Assembly: GCA_029959085.1 (NCBI GenBank)
Contig: JARWIR010000038.1
Coordinates: forward strand, 5,588,915-5,652,914
Reading direction: 5' to 3'
Source: Nemophila menziesii
Lineage: Eukaryota; Streptophyta; Magnoliopsida; Boraginales; Hydrophyllaceae
Length of the DNA: 64,000 nucleotides
Shown: piece after piece, positions 1 to 9,360 of the stretch
Layout: each line of letters starts with the position of its first letter
Numbering within the stretch: the stretch's first letter is position 1
The notes under the pieces: generated by a model
Seen by the model: only the letters and a program-made list of their open reading frames with translations
Databases searched by the model: none
What the model was told of the DNA's origin: nothing
Made by a program: the position numbers and the translations under genes

Positions 1-1345
1 TTGAGGTCATGGTTGATAAGAAATATCTTGATTCACGGTTCCATTCGAATTTGACCATTAACGACCTGGATGATTGTAATTCCCATGTTAATACCCATGA
101 TTAACCGATTGGTAATTTCTATGATTCGACACGAAAAATAATGAATCCAGATTACCTTGGCATTCTTCCCATATATGATCATTTACTCCACAATACGAAC
201 AACCCTGTGCCTCTTAAACTATCTTTGCCTCGGATTCTTTCCCTTAGAGACCTTTTTTCACAACTAGGTCCGACTACTTCATTTTATTCTCTAAGGAATA
301 AAAATTTGCATCTATAGCAGTGTCACTATCTAATAGTAACGTACCTCGTGTGGCATTGGGGATTTGAGCTCGCGAATGTAGCTAACTCCTCTCTGATTTG
401 ACTGTCTTCTCCATACTATTCGATGCTTCAGTAGGATCTATGGACACAAATCCACCCCTTCCAAGATTATCTACCCTCATTCGTGAACTCTGGTCGAGTC
501 CTTGGTAAAACATCGCTAATTGTAGCTCAGAGGTAATGACTCTGAAGTGGATATTTGGCCAACCTTTGTTAAAACCTCGTCCATGACTCTCCTTTGTTTT
601 CTCCATCATCTTGGCAGAGATTGGAAAGTTTTATTTGATCCTTAATTCTTATACTATGTGTATAGTACCAATCTACAAAATTTGGTTGAAGTTCGTCCCG
701 TGACGTAATTGATTATGGTGGTTGACGATCCAACCACTCGTTTGCACCTTCGGTCAAGAAAAACTAGAATATGAAGTAATACATTTTCTCCCTGGTGGCA
801 CCTTGGGTAATGTAGGCATCACAAATCTGCATAAACTTATGAATAGACCAGATCTTGATCTATGGCTCCACTGTGGTTACCATAACTCATGAATTGATTC
901 AACATACCCGAATCGGTCTTAAATCAAGCAGCTTGAATAGCTGGAGGACGAATCCCTAACGATTGAGCTCTGAATTTACCTCCTTGTCCAGTAATACCTT
1001 GTTCTCTACGTGGATTGTTCACCACTTTAGGTGGAACTCCTCCATTACCTCCTACTTGTGGTTGAATGTTGAGGGAAATTGAATTGGATTTATTGGATTT
1101 TCCCCAATTGGTACAACCTCTATCTTGGGATTGTATTTCTATCATCTACATTCAATGGGCATTCACATTCGCCATAACTTCTTGCTTCTTTTGCTCTCTT
1201 ATTCGTCTCCTTTGATCTCAAAGTAACTTCTCGAGATCCGAGAGCATACACCTAACTTAAGAGTCTGTAAAAAATACAAAAACAAGCGTAATACAAAAAA
1301 TGACTTACTCTGCTACACTAAACAAAAACATAATAATTAACTAAA
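1..1345 (-). pseudogene. E0 gag remnant (Ty3/Gypsy, Athila-like)
   Basis: Minus-strand remains of a retrotransposon gag that continues past the left edge of the window. Recognisable pieces are a gag-core segment (about 900-650, with a motif like MQICDAYITQG), a conserved stretch near 609-382 (FYQGLDQSSRMRVDNLGRGG), and a CX2CX4HX4C zinc knuckle near 215-140. Many stops and frameshifts interrupt it, so it cannot make a full Gag. It lies downstream (minus sense) of the PBS at 1349-1366 and the LTR at 1373-2751, as expected for a 5' gag. The family is inferred from similarity to the better gag of E2 (6039-8867). Confidence 0.85.
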
Positions 1346-1348
1346 TAG

Positions 1349-1366
1349 TCCCCGACAACGACGCCA
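1349..1366 (-). promoter_or_regulatory. E0 primer binding site
   Basis: On the minus strand this reads TGGCGTCGTTGTCGGGGA, six bases inside the LTR end. It matches the tRNA-Asp-type PBS that I recall as usual for Athila-like elements, with small changes. It fixes the orientation of E0 as minus. Confidence 0.8.
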
Positions 1367-1372
1367 AAAACT

Positions 1373-1669
1373 TGTCGTCTCCCAAGGTGTGATAAAATAA
1401 GATACGAATTCAACACCTGGAGAGAGATTAACTAATCACAAGTGTACGGATCTTTGACAACTAATAGAAGTAAGTATTAAGAGTATCGTCTCCATAAGTA
1501 TTAAATTTGTTAATCTAAGCTCGTGTTCTTAAGAAGTGTAGAATTTTTTGCTGCTAACTACTAAAAGACAGAAATAACATAATAGATTTTTGTTTGGTTT
1601 TGTGTTTTAAAATAAGATGCAAATAATTAAACTAATAAATTAATTAAAGAAACTACAAATAATGTGCTA

Positions 1670-1703
<34 letters not shown>

Positions 1704-2751
1704 AGTTGCAAGTAATCCCTTATCATGACAAATGATAGACTCAAGTTCTAAGGGTGAATTTGGGCAATTCTTGTTAATCGGGATTCTAACTTCCTTCTAA
1801 CTCTTGTCAGGGTAGCTTAGAAGTCTGCCTAACTATTACTAGAGTCCTCGGGTGAGATTATTCTATGCAAAAACTCAGCGCTAGAAAGTACTAAACCAAT
1901 ATGATTATCCGGCTAGGAAACCTCGTTAGGATCACTACCGCACACTAGACGGATATGAATTCTTTTTTGTTCCTTAACCCCCAGCCAGGGTGACAATCTA
2001 GGGCACTAAAGGGCTTAGTAAATTGATCAGGCTATACACAACTATTCAACTCAGTTCATATGCAAGAAAACAATATACCCAATTCAATTAAATTAAAATA
2101 TCACAAATAACATTAAAAGTAATAAATTGTCATTCAAGGTTCATACATAAAACAACTCAAGCTAATGGAATTTAGTTCATAATAAAATCAATAAACTAGA
2201 TGATAAAAAACTTAGAATCATGTTTAAGAAAAAAAACTAATATTGTTCACCCTAAGATTAATTCTGGGATGCTGTAGAAGTGGTGTAGTAGGGGCGTGCT
2301 TCTTCTCTAGGCCTTTTCTCTCTTCTCTAGGCGTGTGATTTGACTTCTAAATGACTTCCGACTCTTTTCTAATTTAAAAAACTATATATAAATGGAAATT
2401 TCATTTTATGGGTTATGGGGCCCTTTTAATTAACCAAATTCAACCACGAAAAATTTTCACGGAAGATTAGACTAATTCGTGTCACGGTAGCTGCAACTTT
2501 GATAAGTTCTTCGATTCAGCTCCAAATCGCAAACCATCAGTTCCTACTCTCTTCTGACTCAAAGTAATATATAGAACCAAAGGAATCCTCCAGACATTTT
2601 ACCAATTGCATGTGGTGACTCCATCTCGTCATTCCAAATTTGGTTAACAACTGCTCTCACTTTCCAAAAGTGACTTTTTGATCCTTTAACTCCTTGTTAT
2701 GGGTTTGACCTTCATTTATCGACTACTTATCCTCATCTTGGGATATCCTAT
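1373..2751 (-). repeat. E0 5' LTR, part A (split by E1)
   Basis: The reverse complement aligns along its length with the E1 LTRs (2753-4324 and 29189-30750) and ends in GGGAGACGACA next to the PBS. The missing 5' part of this LTR is found 28 kb away at 30756-30939 in the same orientation. The LTR was therefore cut in two when E1 inserted. A (TA)n run lies at 1672-1700. Confidence 0.85.
2747..2751. repeat. E1 target-site duplication, left copy (CCTAT)
   Basis: CCTAT precedes the 5' LTR of E1 with one extra T between them. The same five bases follow the 3' LTR at 30751-30755. Removing E1 rejoins the two halves of the E0 LTR in register. Confidence 0.8.
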
Positions 2752-2752
2752 T

Positions 2753-4324
2753 TGATGTATCCATTTATGTGATTTATCAATTTATGTGATAGAATAATCT
2801 AGTCACAATACATATTTTCAGGGTTATATTGTGCTTATTTGAGGGATTAGTCCTAATTATTTGATTGTTTCTCATTTCTTGTCTAGTTTTGGAGAATTCT
2901 TACTTTTAGAGCTATTTGTGTATTAAGTGTGCATATATTAGGTACTTGGAATATATTATGTCCCAATACGATTATTAGAAGTTGAGAAAGAAAGGTCAAA
3001 ACCAAGTCAAGGCGTTAAAGGACCAAGAAGCCACTTTTGGAAAGCGAGAGTAGTTGTCGGTCAAATTTAGAAATAAACTTATCAGTGTTACCATGTAATT
3101 GATGAATAAGTTGGAGGATCTCTTTTGTTTCAAGATAGTACTTGAAGTTAGGTGCGTGTAGGGACTGACACTTCATGTTTTGGAGCTGAATTGAAGAAGT
3201 TATGAAAGGTGAAGCGGTTGTGGCTCGAACCAGTCCACTCTACCTTGAAAATGTTTTTGGTTGGATTAGGTCACTTAAAATGGGCCCACAAACCATAAAA
3301 AAAAATTTACCCTTTATATATAAGAAGTTAAGTTTATAAAAGGGTTACCAATCATTACTATTCAAAATTAATAGCTGAAGAGTGAGCAAATCAACTGGAG
3401 GAGAAGAACTAGAAGTTGGAGCGCTACTACACCACGTCTACACCATTCCATCTTCAGTATTAAGGTAATTAGTATTATTTTCTTATCTTAAAAACGATTC
3501 TGATCTTTTTACTAGTTAGTTTTATTTTTTAATTATGAACTCAATTCCTTATAGATCGAGTTCTTCGATGTATGAACCTTGAATGACTTTTTATTAGTTT
3601 TTAATGTTATTTTTGATATTTAATTTAATTCAATTGGGCTTATTAATTGTTGCATGTGAACTGAATTAATGTATGCCTTCTATAACTTGATCAACTATAG
3701 ATTGACCTAAGTATCTATATTGTCACCCTAACGGGGGGTTTAGGAACATAATTGGTTCATATTTGTCTAGTGTGCGGTAGTGATCCTGATGGGCTTGTCT
3801 AGCCAGATAATCACATAGCTTAAGTAATTGTAGTGTCGAGCTTTTTCATATAATAATCTCATACTAGGACTATAGTAAGAAATTAGGTAGCCTTCTAAGC
3901 TACCCTGGCGAGAGTTAGAAGAAAGTTAAAATCCTGATTACAAAGAATACCCAAAATTCACCCTTATCACCACAATCAATCATTGTCACGATATAAGAAA
4001 ACTTACAACTTGAGATATATCTATCATCTATATTCTCTATCGTTTATTTACCTTATGTAGTAGTCAATCAATTAGTTTTAATTCATTATTCTTAGTTTAA
4101 AAGAAAACAAAATAAGTTTTTCTCTTTTAATGTATGTCTTTAGTTATAACAACTACATCATCTACACTTCTAAAGAACACGAATTTGAAATTAAAGACTT
4201 TAGTCCCTGTGGAGAACGATAGTATTACTTACTTTATTACTTGCGAACGACCGTACACTTGCGCGGATTGATATCTCAAGGTGTTGGTTTATCAGTAGTT
4301 TTTATCAAACATTGGAATTCGATA
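2753..4324 (+). repeat. E1 5' LTR
   Basis: It starts TGATGTATCC and aligns with the 3' LTR at 29189-30750. Shared blocks include the stretch around 3730-3960 and the R/U5-like end around 4140-4250. The last 25 bases are degraded compared with the E0 copy, so the exact end is placed from the PBS. Confidence 0.82.
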
Positions 4325-4330
4325 AGTTTT

Positions 4331-4348
4331 TGGTGTCGTTGTCGGGGA
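4331..4348 (+). promoter_or_regulatory. E1 primer binding site
   Basis: TGGTGTCGTTGTCGGGGA lies just after the 5' LTR. It differs slightly from the TGGCGCCGCTGCCGGGGA form in E2 and E4, consistent with mutation of a tRNA-Asp-type PBS. Confidence 0.75.
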
Positions 4349-4452
4349 CTATATTGTTTTGTGTTTATGTTTAGTATAGTGAAGTTAGTTTTTTTTGGTT
4401 TTACTCTTGTTTCTATTTTTATCTCTTTATAGATTCTTAAGTTTGGTGTATG

Positions 4453-5146
4453 TGATGTCTCCCGATTTGTTCTAATTATTAGCCCCTTGGAGACATCCTT
4501 TTAGGTGAATAAATGACTTGTTTGATAGACTTTTAGGCTTATTTGATCATATTGCACTTTCTCCCCTTGGAAATTAACTATTTGCAGAATATGAGCTTTT
4601 GTGCGTAAATTTGACTATTTTTAATGCAAAGTTAATAGGTTCTTGAAAGACCAATCCAAGGAGAAAAAGTGAGAATAAAGTCTTAGTGTATTTTAGAGTG
4701 TTAGGAAGTGATTTCTAGTCGAGTTTCTATTTTTAGAGTACACTTTCCTAATTCGATTTCTTGATTTATTGATTTATTCTTTTTAAGCATATGCGGTTTA
4801 ATTATTTATTTAATGTGAAGCTTTTAAAGATAAATGGTAATTACTTAGAGACCAAGTCAAGATAAAGATGAAAGGAAAGAAGATTTACATGGAAATAAGA
4901 AGATTTAGGAAAGATTTACTCAAAGGAGGAAAAGATAAAGCTGCCTTTTGAAATCTGAAATCCAGCCACGTTTTAGAGATAAAATCATAATAAAAGATTG
5001 GCTAGGATTCTGGACGAGTGGTCTGCACCAATAGAAAGAGCTTTCCAAGACAAGCAGTTTCATATATTGGAACTTCTCAAACGGATAAGTACTGAAAAAG
5101 ATATGACCAAATCAAATCAGCAGAATCTTATCTTTTAGAGCTACGA
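4453..5146 (+). repeat. E2 5' LTR, truncated
   Basis: It starts TGATGTCTCCCG right after TSD GTATG and matches the first about 694 bases of the 3' LTR at 10732. It then stops just after TTAGAGCTACGA. The TATAAATA and everything downstream in the LTR are missing. Bases 4453-5045 form one arm of a long inverted repeat with 5147-5745. Confidence 0.85.
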
Positions 5147-5745
5147 GAAAGCTCTTTCTATTGGTGCAGACCACTCGTCCAGAATCCATGCCAATCTTTT
5201 ATTATGATTTAATTCCTAAAACGTGGCTGGATTTCAGATTTCAAAAGGCAGCTTTATCTTTTCCTCCTTTGAATAAATCTTTACCAAATCTTCTTATTTC
5301 CATGTAAATCTTCTTTCCTTTCATCTTTATCTTGACTTGGCCTCTAAGTAATTACCATTTATCTTTAAAAGTTTCACATTAAATAAATAATTAAACCACA
5401 TATGCTTAAAAAGTATAAATCAATAAATCAAGAAATCGAAAAAGGAAGTACTCTAAAAATAGAAACTCGACTCAAAATCATTTCCTAACACTCTAAAACA
5501 CACTAAGACTTTATTCTCACTTTTTCTCCTTGGATTGGTCTTTCATGAGATTCAAGAACTAATTAACTTTGCATTAAAAATAGTCAAATTTACGCACAAA
5601 AGCTCAGATTCTGCAAATAGTTAATTTCCAAGGGGAGAAAGTGCAATATGATCAAATAAGCCTAAAAGTCTATCAAACAAGTCATTTATTCACCTAAAAG
5701 GATGTCTCCAAGGGGATAATAATTAGAACAAATCGGGAGACATCA
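5147..5745 (-). repeat. E2-family LTR fragment, inverted
   Basis: This is the reverse complement of the first about 595 bases of the E2 LTR, ending (plus sense) GGGAGACATCA at 5745. With 4453-5045 it forms a near-perfect inverted repeat of about 595 bp around a spacer of about 100 bp. The RNA or single strand could fold into a very long hairpin. It joins directly to the minus-strand element tail at 5746. Confidence 0.85.
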
Positions 5746-6038
5746 AGGCGACCCGTGGTACGGGTTTTTGGGGCGCGGTACATCCCTGCGGTATAGGGGG
5801 TACACCGCGGGGTAGTCCGCGCCAGCCTTGAATTCTCTAAAAAAATTCTCCTAGCATCCCTAACTCGATTCCTGCACCATTAACACAATACCCTTCTCAT
5901 TTCTTTAAAAGTAGACACTAAAACTTGACACTATCTTAGAATTATACACTAGGAATTGAAAAACTTAAAGCAATAAACTAATATACAATGAAATGGCTTT
6001 TGTTTAACGTCGTTAAGCTCGACGGGTTACCTCATGAA
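5746..6038 (-). other. E2 post-pol tail with GC-rich motif
   Basis: Non-coding minus-strand tail between the gag-pro stop and the inverted LTR. Bases 5750-5825 are GC-rich and contain GGTACACCGCGG and GGTAGTCCGCGCC. The same motifs and the adjoining AT-rich stretch recur after the pol of E4 (15600-16030). A weaker version of the motif occurs in E1 (26160-26405). Confidence 0.7.
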
Positions 6039-8867
6039 TCATTTTTTTACATAACCTCCCCTGCAGTGAGTGAGGTTATCAATGTTTGCTACACGGAATT
6101 TGCATCCCTTAGCTTTTATGACCACCAGTTGATTCGAAATAACCTTTGTGACCATGAACGGTCCTTGCCAAGAACTCTTGGCTTCGCGCGTTTTTGGAGG
6201 AGGATCAGGCTTCTTCAATGCAACTTCTTCGCCTACTCTGAACCCCCTTTTCTTTCTCTCTTTCTTAGGTTCTTTTGGAACCTTCATAGATTGCCTCTTC
6301 TCTTTTATCTTAGCACCGTCAAGGAACCACATATTTGGTTTTTGTTCAAGGTGTGGATTTTCCTTAGGATCAGACTGGAGAAACCACGGATTTGGTGGTT
6401 TCTGGTCAAGGTGTGGGTTTTCCTTAGGATCTGTATGGAGAAACCACGGATTTGGTGGTTTCTTTCTTAGCTCTTCTTCCTCCATTCCCGAGGTTTCCAC
6501 TACCTTAGTTGGTTCCTTGTCTGTTTGTTCAATCACGTCAATCCGGAAGCAATCCTCCTTGGGATCCGGAAACTTCATTGGCTTAAACACGTTAAATTTC
6601 ACTTCCTCGTCTTGGATACGCATAATCAATTCACCGTTCTCTACATCAATAAAAGTACGCCCCGTGGCTAGGAATGGTCTTCCCAAAATAATGGGAACAT
6701 TCCTATCCGCGTCGTAATCAAGTACTACAAAATCAACAGGGAAGATTAACGTACCAGCCTTGACGAGGACATCTTCTAGTCTTTCCTCTGGATGTACGAG
6801 GGATCTGTCAGCCATTTGCAAAACCATAGAGGTGGGTTTTGCGTTTCCTATCTTCAACTTTTCAAACACGGATTTGGGCATGAGATTAATACTTGCTCCC
6901 AAATCACACAGAGCTTTCCCTTGCCACTTAGCACCAATGGAAATCGGGATAGTAAAACTTCCAGGATCAAGTAATTTGGGTGGCAACTTACTTTGGCAGA
7001 TGGCACTACACTCTCCTGGCAAACCCACCATTTCATTCTCAAGATACTGACGCTTACTGGTGATAGCTTTTTTTAAGAATTTCATGTATTTCGGTACACC
7101 TTTGATAGCTTCTAAGAAAGGTATATTAATGTTAAGCTTACCCACCATGGTCATGAATCTCTGGTATTCCGCAGTATCTCCTTTCTTCTGAACTCTTGAA
7201 GGGAATGGTGGAGGAGGACGGACTTCTATAGCATCTTTCTTTTTCGGATTTTCCGGAGTCTTCTCCACTTCAATTATTTCAGGTTCATCTTTTTTCTCTT
7301 CCACCTCTTTTACCGGTTTCTCTTTCACAGTTGTTTCTTTTTCTTTCATAACGGGAAACGGTGGGGGTGGAAGATTCTTACCACTTCTAAGGGAGATCGC
7401 GTTACATTCTTCATATGGTTTAGGTTCTTCAGTATCACTTGGTAATTGTCCTTGCTGACGTTGATTTAATTGCTTATTAATCTGGGCTATCTGAGTTTCC
7501 ATCAATTTAAGTGTTGTGGCCGTAGTTTGTTGAATGTTCATTAGTGTTGTCAAGGTTTGTTGAACATCTAATGCACCTTCTTGAGGTTGAGCAGGTAAAG
7601 CCTTCTGGTTCATGGTGTCGGCATAAGCATCTTGAGGAGGTTGTCTCTGCGCTTGATTTCCGTATGCTTGTCCACCTTGGTAGTTGTTCTGAGGTCTTGG
7701 TTGAAAGTTGTTTCCTTGGGGGCGTGGTTGATATGCATAAGTTGGATTAGCAGCCCCATTTGGATTTGAATATTGGAAACCCGGATGGTTTCTATTCGGT
7801 TGATAGCCTTGACCACTTGAATTGTAATTTCCTCGGTTGGATACGAACATTACAGATTCTGGATTGTTTTCACAGGTCTCCCAATCATGATCTTGTGTAC
7901 CGCAGTTAGAACATCCATAAACTTCTTGTGTAACATTAACATCTGCTATTCTACTAGTAGCACCTTTTGTAACAGCTAGGGTAAGCTGTTTCAGTTGTTG
8001 TTCGAGTTTGTTTTCCATGGCGGTGACTTTTTCTTCAATTGACGCAGTATTTCCACCTCGAACAGGTGTTCTTACAGTGTTCCAACCAAGTTCATTTGTT
8101 ACAGTTCTATTCAAAATAATCTTCGCATGAACTGGTTGTACCTGTAGGAATCCACCACCACAAAGCAAGTCTAGATCCTTTCTTGAAGAGCCATCAAGTC
8201 CTCGGTAAAATATCTTCATTTGTTGAACTTCTGTGAGGCCATGATCAGGGACTCTTCGTAAGAAAATCTGAAATCTCTTCCAACTTCTACCCAAAGTCTC
8301 GTCTTCCTCTTGCTTGAATGATGTTAATTCAACTTGCGCATCTAATCTCATATTCGTTGGGTAGTATCGATTAAAGAACGCGGTTTGTAATGCGTCCCAT
8401 GTTGTAATTGTTCCGGGTTCTTGAGAATTATGCCACTCACTTGCTCCATCAATAACAAAGTATCTAAAATGAGCAAAATACATTTGCTCTTTAGTTACTC
8501 CTTGCGTAATATACGAATCGCAAATTTGCATGAACTTCTGTACAGCACGGATTGGATCTTCGGTGGGTGCTCCTCGGAAATTGCCATAACTCTGAAACTG
8601 AGATAACATACCAGGATCGGGTCTGAATCTTTCGACATTAATATTTGAAGGGCCAATTCCGAGGGAAGGAACTCGAAACGGAGCTTTTGCAGGGCCATTG
8701 ACGAACCACGGATCATTGTTTCGAGGAGCAGCTGGGTTGAGTTGACCAGCCATTGTTTCTCTTGCTAATTGCTCCTCTAACTCTTTTGCTTTAGCGTCTC
8801 TCTTTCTTTTGTTTGCTTCACGAACTAGGTTTTCGGGATTTGCAAGAATCACGATCTCTTCACGCAT
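6039..8867 (-). CDS. E2 Gag-protease fused to an integrase C-terminal tail (942 aa)
   Basis: Open frame. I start it at the ATG at 8867, near the conserved sequence MREEIVILANPENL; the open frame extends 25 codons further up to 8942. Order of domains: charged N-terminus, retrotransposon gag core (about residues 100-280), CX2CX4HX4C zinc knuckle (CSNCGTQDHDWETC), Pro/Gln-rich linker, aspartic protease with CDLGAS and ILGRPFLATG, a tandem repeat of about 20 residues (PPNPWFL..DPKENPHL), then a tail like the integrase C-terminal domain (FRVGEEVALKKP...WQGPFMVTKVIS). RT, RNase H and the integrase core are absent. E1 has the same layout in decayed form. The frame likely makes virus-like particles that depend on another element for copying (inference). 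It lies inverted relative to the outer LTRs of E2. Confidence 0.88.
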   Translation of the reverse strand: MREEIVILANPENLVREANKRKRDAKAKELEEQLARETMAGQLNPAAPRNNDPWFVNGPAKAPFRVPSLGIGPSNINVERFRPDPGMLSQFQSYGNFRGAPTEDPIRAVQKFMQICDSYITQGVTKEQMYFAHFRYFVIDGASEWHNSQEPGTITTWDALQTAFFNRYYPTNMRLDAQVELTSFKQEEDETLGRSWKRFQIFLRRVPDHGLTEVQQMKIFYRGLDGSSRKDLDLLCGGGFLQVQPVHAKIILNRTVTNELGWNTVRTPVRGGNTASIEEKVTAMENKLEQQLKQLTLAVTKGATSRIADVNVTQEVYGCSNCGTQDHDWETCENNPESVMFVSNRGNYNSSGQGYQPNRNHPGFQYSNPNGAANPTYAYQPRPQGNNFQPRPQNNYQGGQAYGNQAQRQPPQDAYADTMNQKALPAQPQEGALDVQQTLTTLMNIQQTTATTLKLMETQIAQINKQLNQRQQGQLPSDTEEPKPYEECNAISLRSGKNLPPPPFPVMKEKETTVKEKPVKEVEEKKDEPEIIEVEKTPENPKKKDAIEVRPPPPFPSRVQKKGDTAEYQRFMTMVGKLNINIPFLEAIKGVPKYMKFLKKAITSKRQYLENEMVGLPGECSAICQSKLPPKLLDPGSFTIPISIGAKWQGKALCDLGASINLMPKSVFEKLKIGNAKPTSMVLQMADRSLVHPEERLEDVLVKAGTLIFPVDFVVLDYDADRNVPIILGRPFLATGRTFIDVENGELIMRIQDEEVKFNVFKPMKFPDPKEDCFRIDVIEQTDKEPTKVVETSGMEEEELRKKPPNPWFLHTDPKENPHLDQKPPNPWFLQSDPKENPHLEQKPNMWFLDGAKIKEKRQSMKVPKEPKKERKKRGFRVGEEVALKKPDPPPKTREAKSSWQGPFMVTKVISNQLVVIKAKGCKFRVANIDNLTHCRGGYVKK

Positions 8868-8983
8868 AAACCAAAACCTGTAAACCTGAGAAAGAAAAAC
8901 AACCCAAAGCGTAAAACTGAAAAATAAAACTAAAACTAACAATTAAACTACTAAAAGATTAACACCGGGGTCACACGCTACCG

Positions 8984-9001
8984 TCCCCGGCAGCGGCGCC
9001 A
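8984..9001 (-). promoter_or_regulatory. Inverted primer binding site in E2
   Basis: The minus strand reads TGGCGCCGCTGCCGGGGA, the tRNA-Asp-type PBS. It is upstream (minus sense) of the gag-pro frame as expected. No LTR end follows it; about 15 bases further on, plus-strand ORF3 sequence begins. Confidence 0.8.
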
Positions 9002-9009
9002 AAAACTAA

Positions 9010-9257
9010 CAATTCAAGTTCAAGGTTCTTCTTCTTCTCAAACTGATTCTGGAATTCCTCCATGGGCTCACAATTTGCAACAAGAGTTCGAACTTTTACG
9101 ATTAGACATCGGAGCACTATGGAAGGAAATTACACAGATTAAGTCAACACTGGAAGAGGTAACTTTGTTCATGGATATTGATAATTATACTCCCCCTTCG
9201 GAGGAGGACACTATGGATCTTCATGGCCAGGTACCCCGTTCTAATTATTCTTCTTAA
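9010..9257 (+). pseudogene. E2 ORF3 fragment, small coiled-coil protein
   Basis: The open frame ends at a TAA (9255-9257) and has no ATG, because its 5' part was lost at the rearrangement point near 9010. It encodes IPPWAHNLQQEFELLRLDIG, a heptad-like coiled coil, and an acidic end with EDTMDLHGQ. It aligns with the ORF3 of E4 (14765-15226) in the PPWA, LW.E..Q, LE, TL..D.D.YT.P and MDL.GQ motifs. The function is unknown; position after pol suggests an accessory protein in the place of env. Confidence 0.65.
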
Positions 9258-9319
9258 TTGATGGTAGACACTAGTTAGGTAGTTTTAGTTTAATTTTATT
9301 GCTTTATTGAGTCTTTTTC

Positions 9320-9339
9320 GAGTCGTGGGGACACGACTC
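9320..9339 (+). promoter_or_regulatory. Conserved hairpin in E2 3' UTR
   Basis: GAGTCGTGGGGACACGACTC is a perfect 8-bp stem with a GGGA loop. E4 keeps it at 14666-14685 with one changed pair, and E1 has a weaker version near 27455-27472. Its role is unknown. Confidence 0.6.
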
Positions 9340-9342
9340 ACT

Positions 9343-9360
9343 TTTGAGTTTGGGGTGGGG
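9343..9360 (+). promoter_or_regulatory. Internal polypurine tract candidate in E2
   Basis: TTTTGAGTTTGGGGTGGG closely resembles the terminal PPT of the same element (GTTTGAGTTTGGGGTCT, 10715-10731). It could prime a second plus strand, as central PPTs do. E4 (14644-14664, minus) and E1 (27468-27488) carry the same tract. Confidence 0.5.

Noticed and set aside
4241..4432. A 63-codon plus frame at the E1 LTR/PBS junction
   Set aside because: It spans the LTR end, PBS and leader; no start context or domain.
5988..6717. Plus-strand open frames of 160 and 189 codons
   Set aside because: They lie opposite the real minus-strand gag-pro frame of E2 and show no domain.
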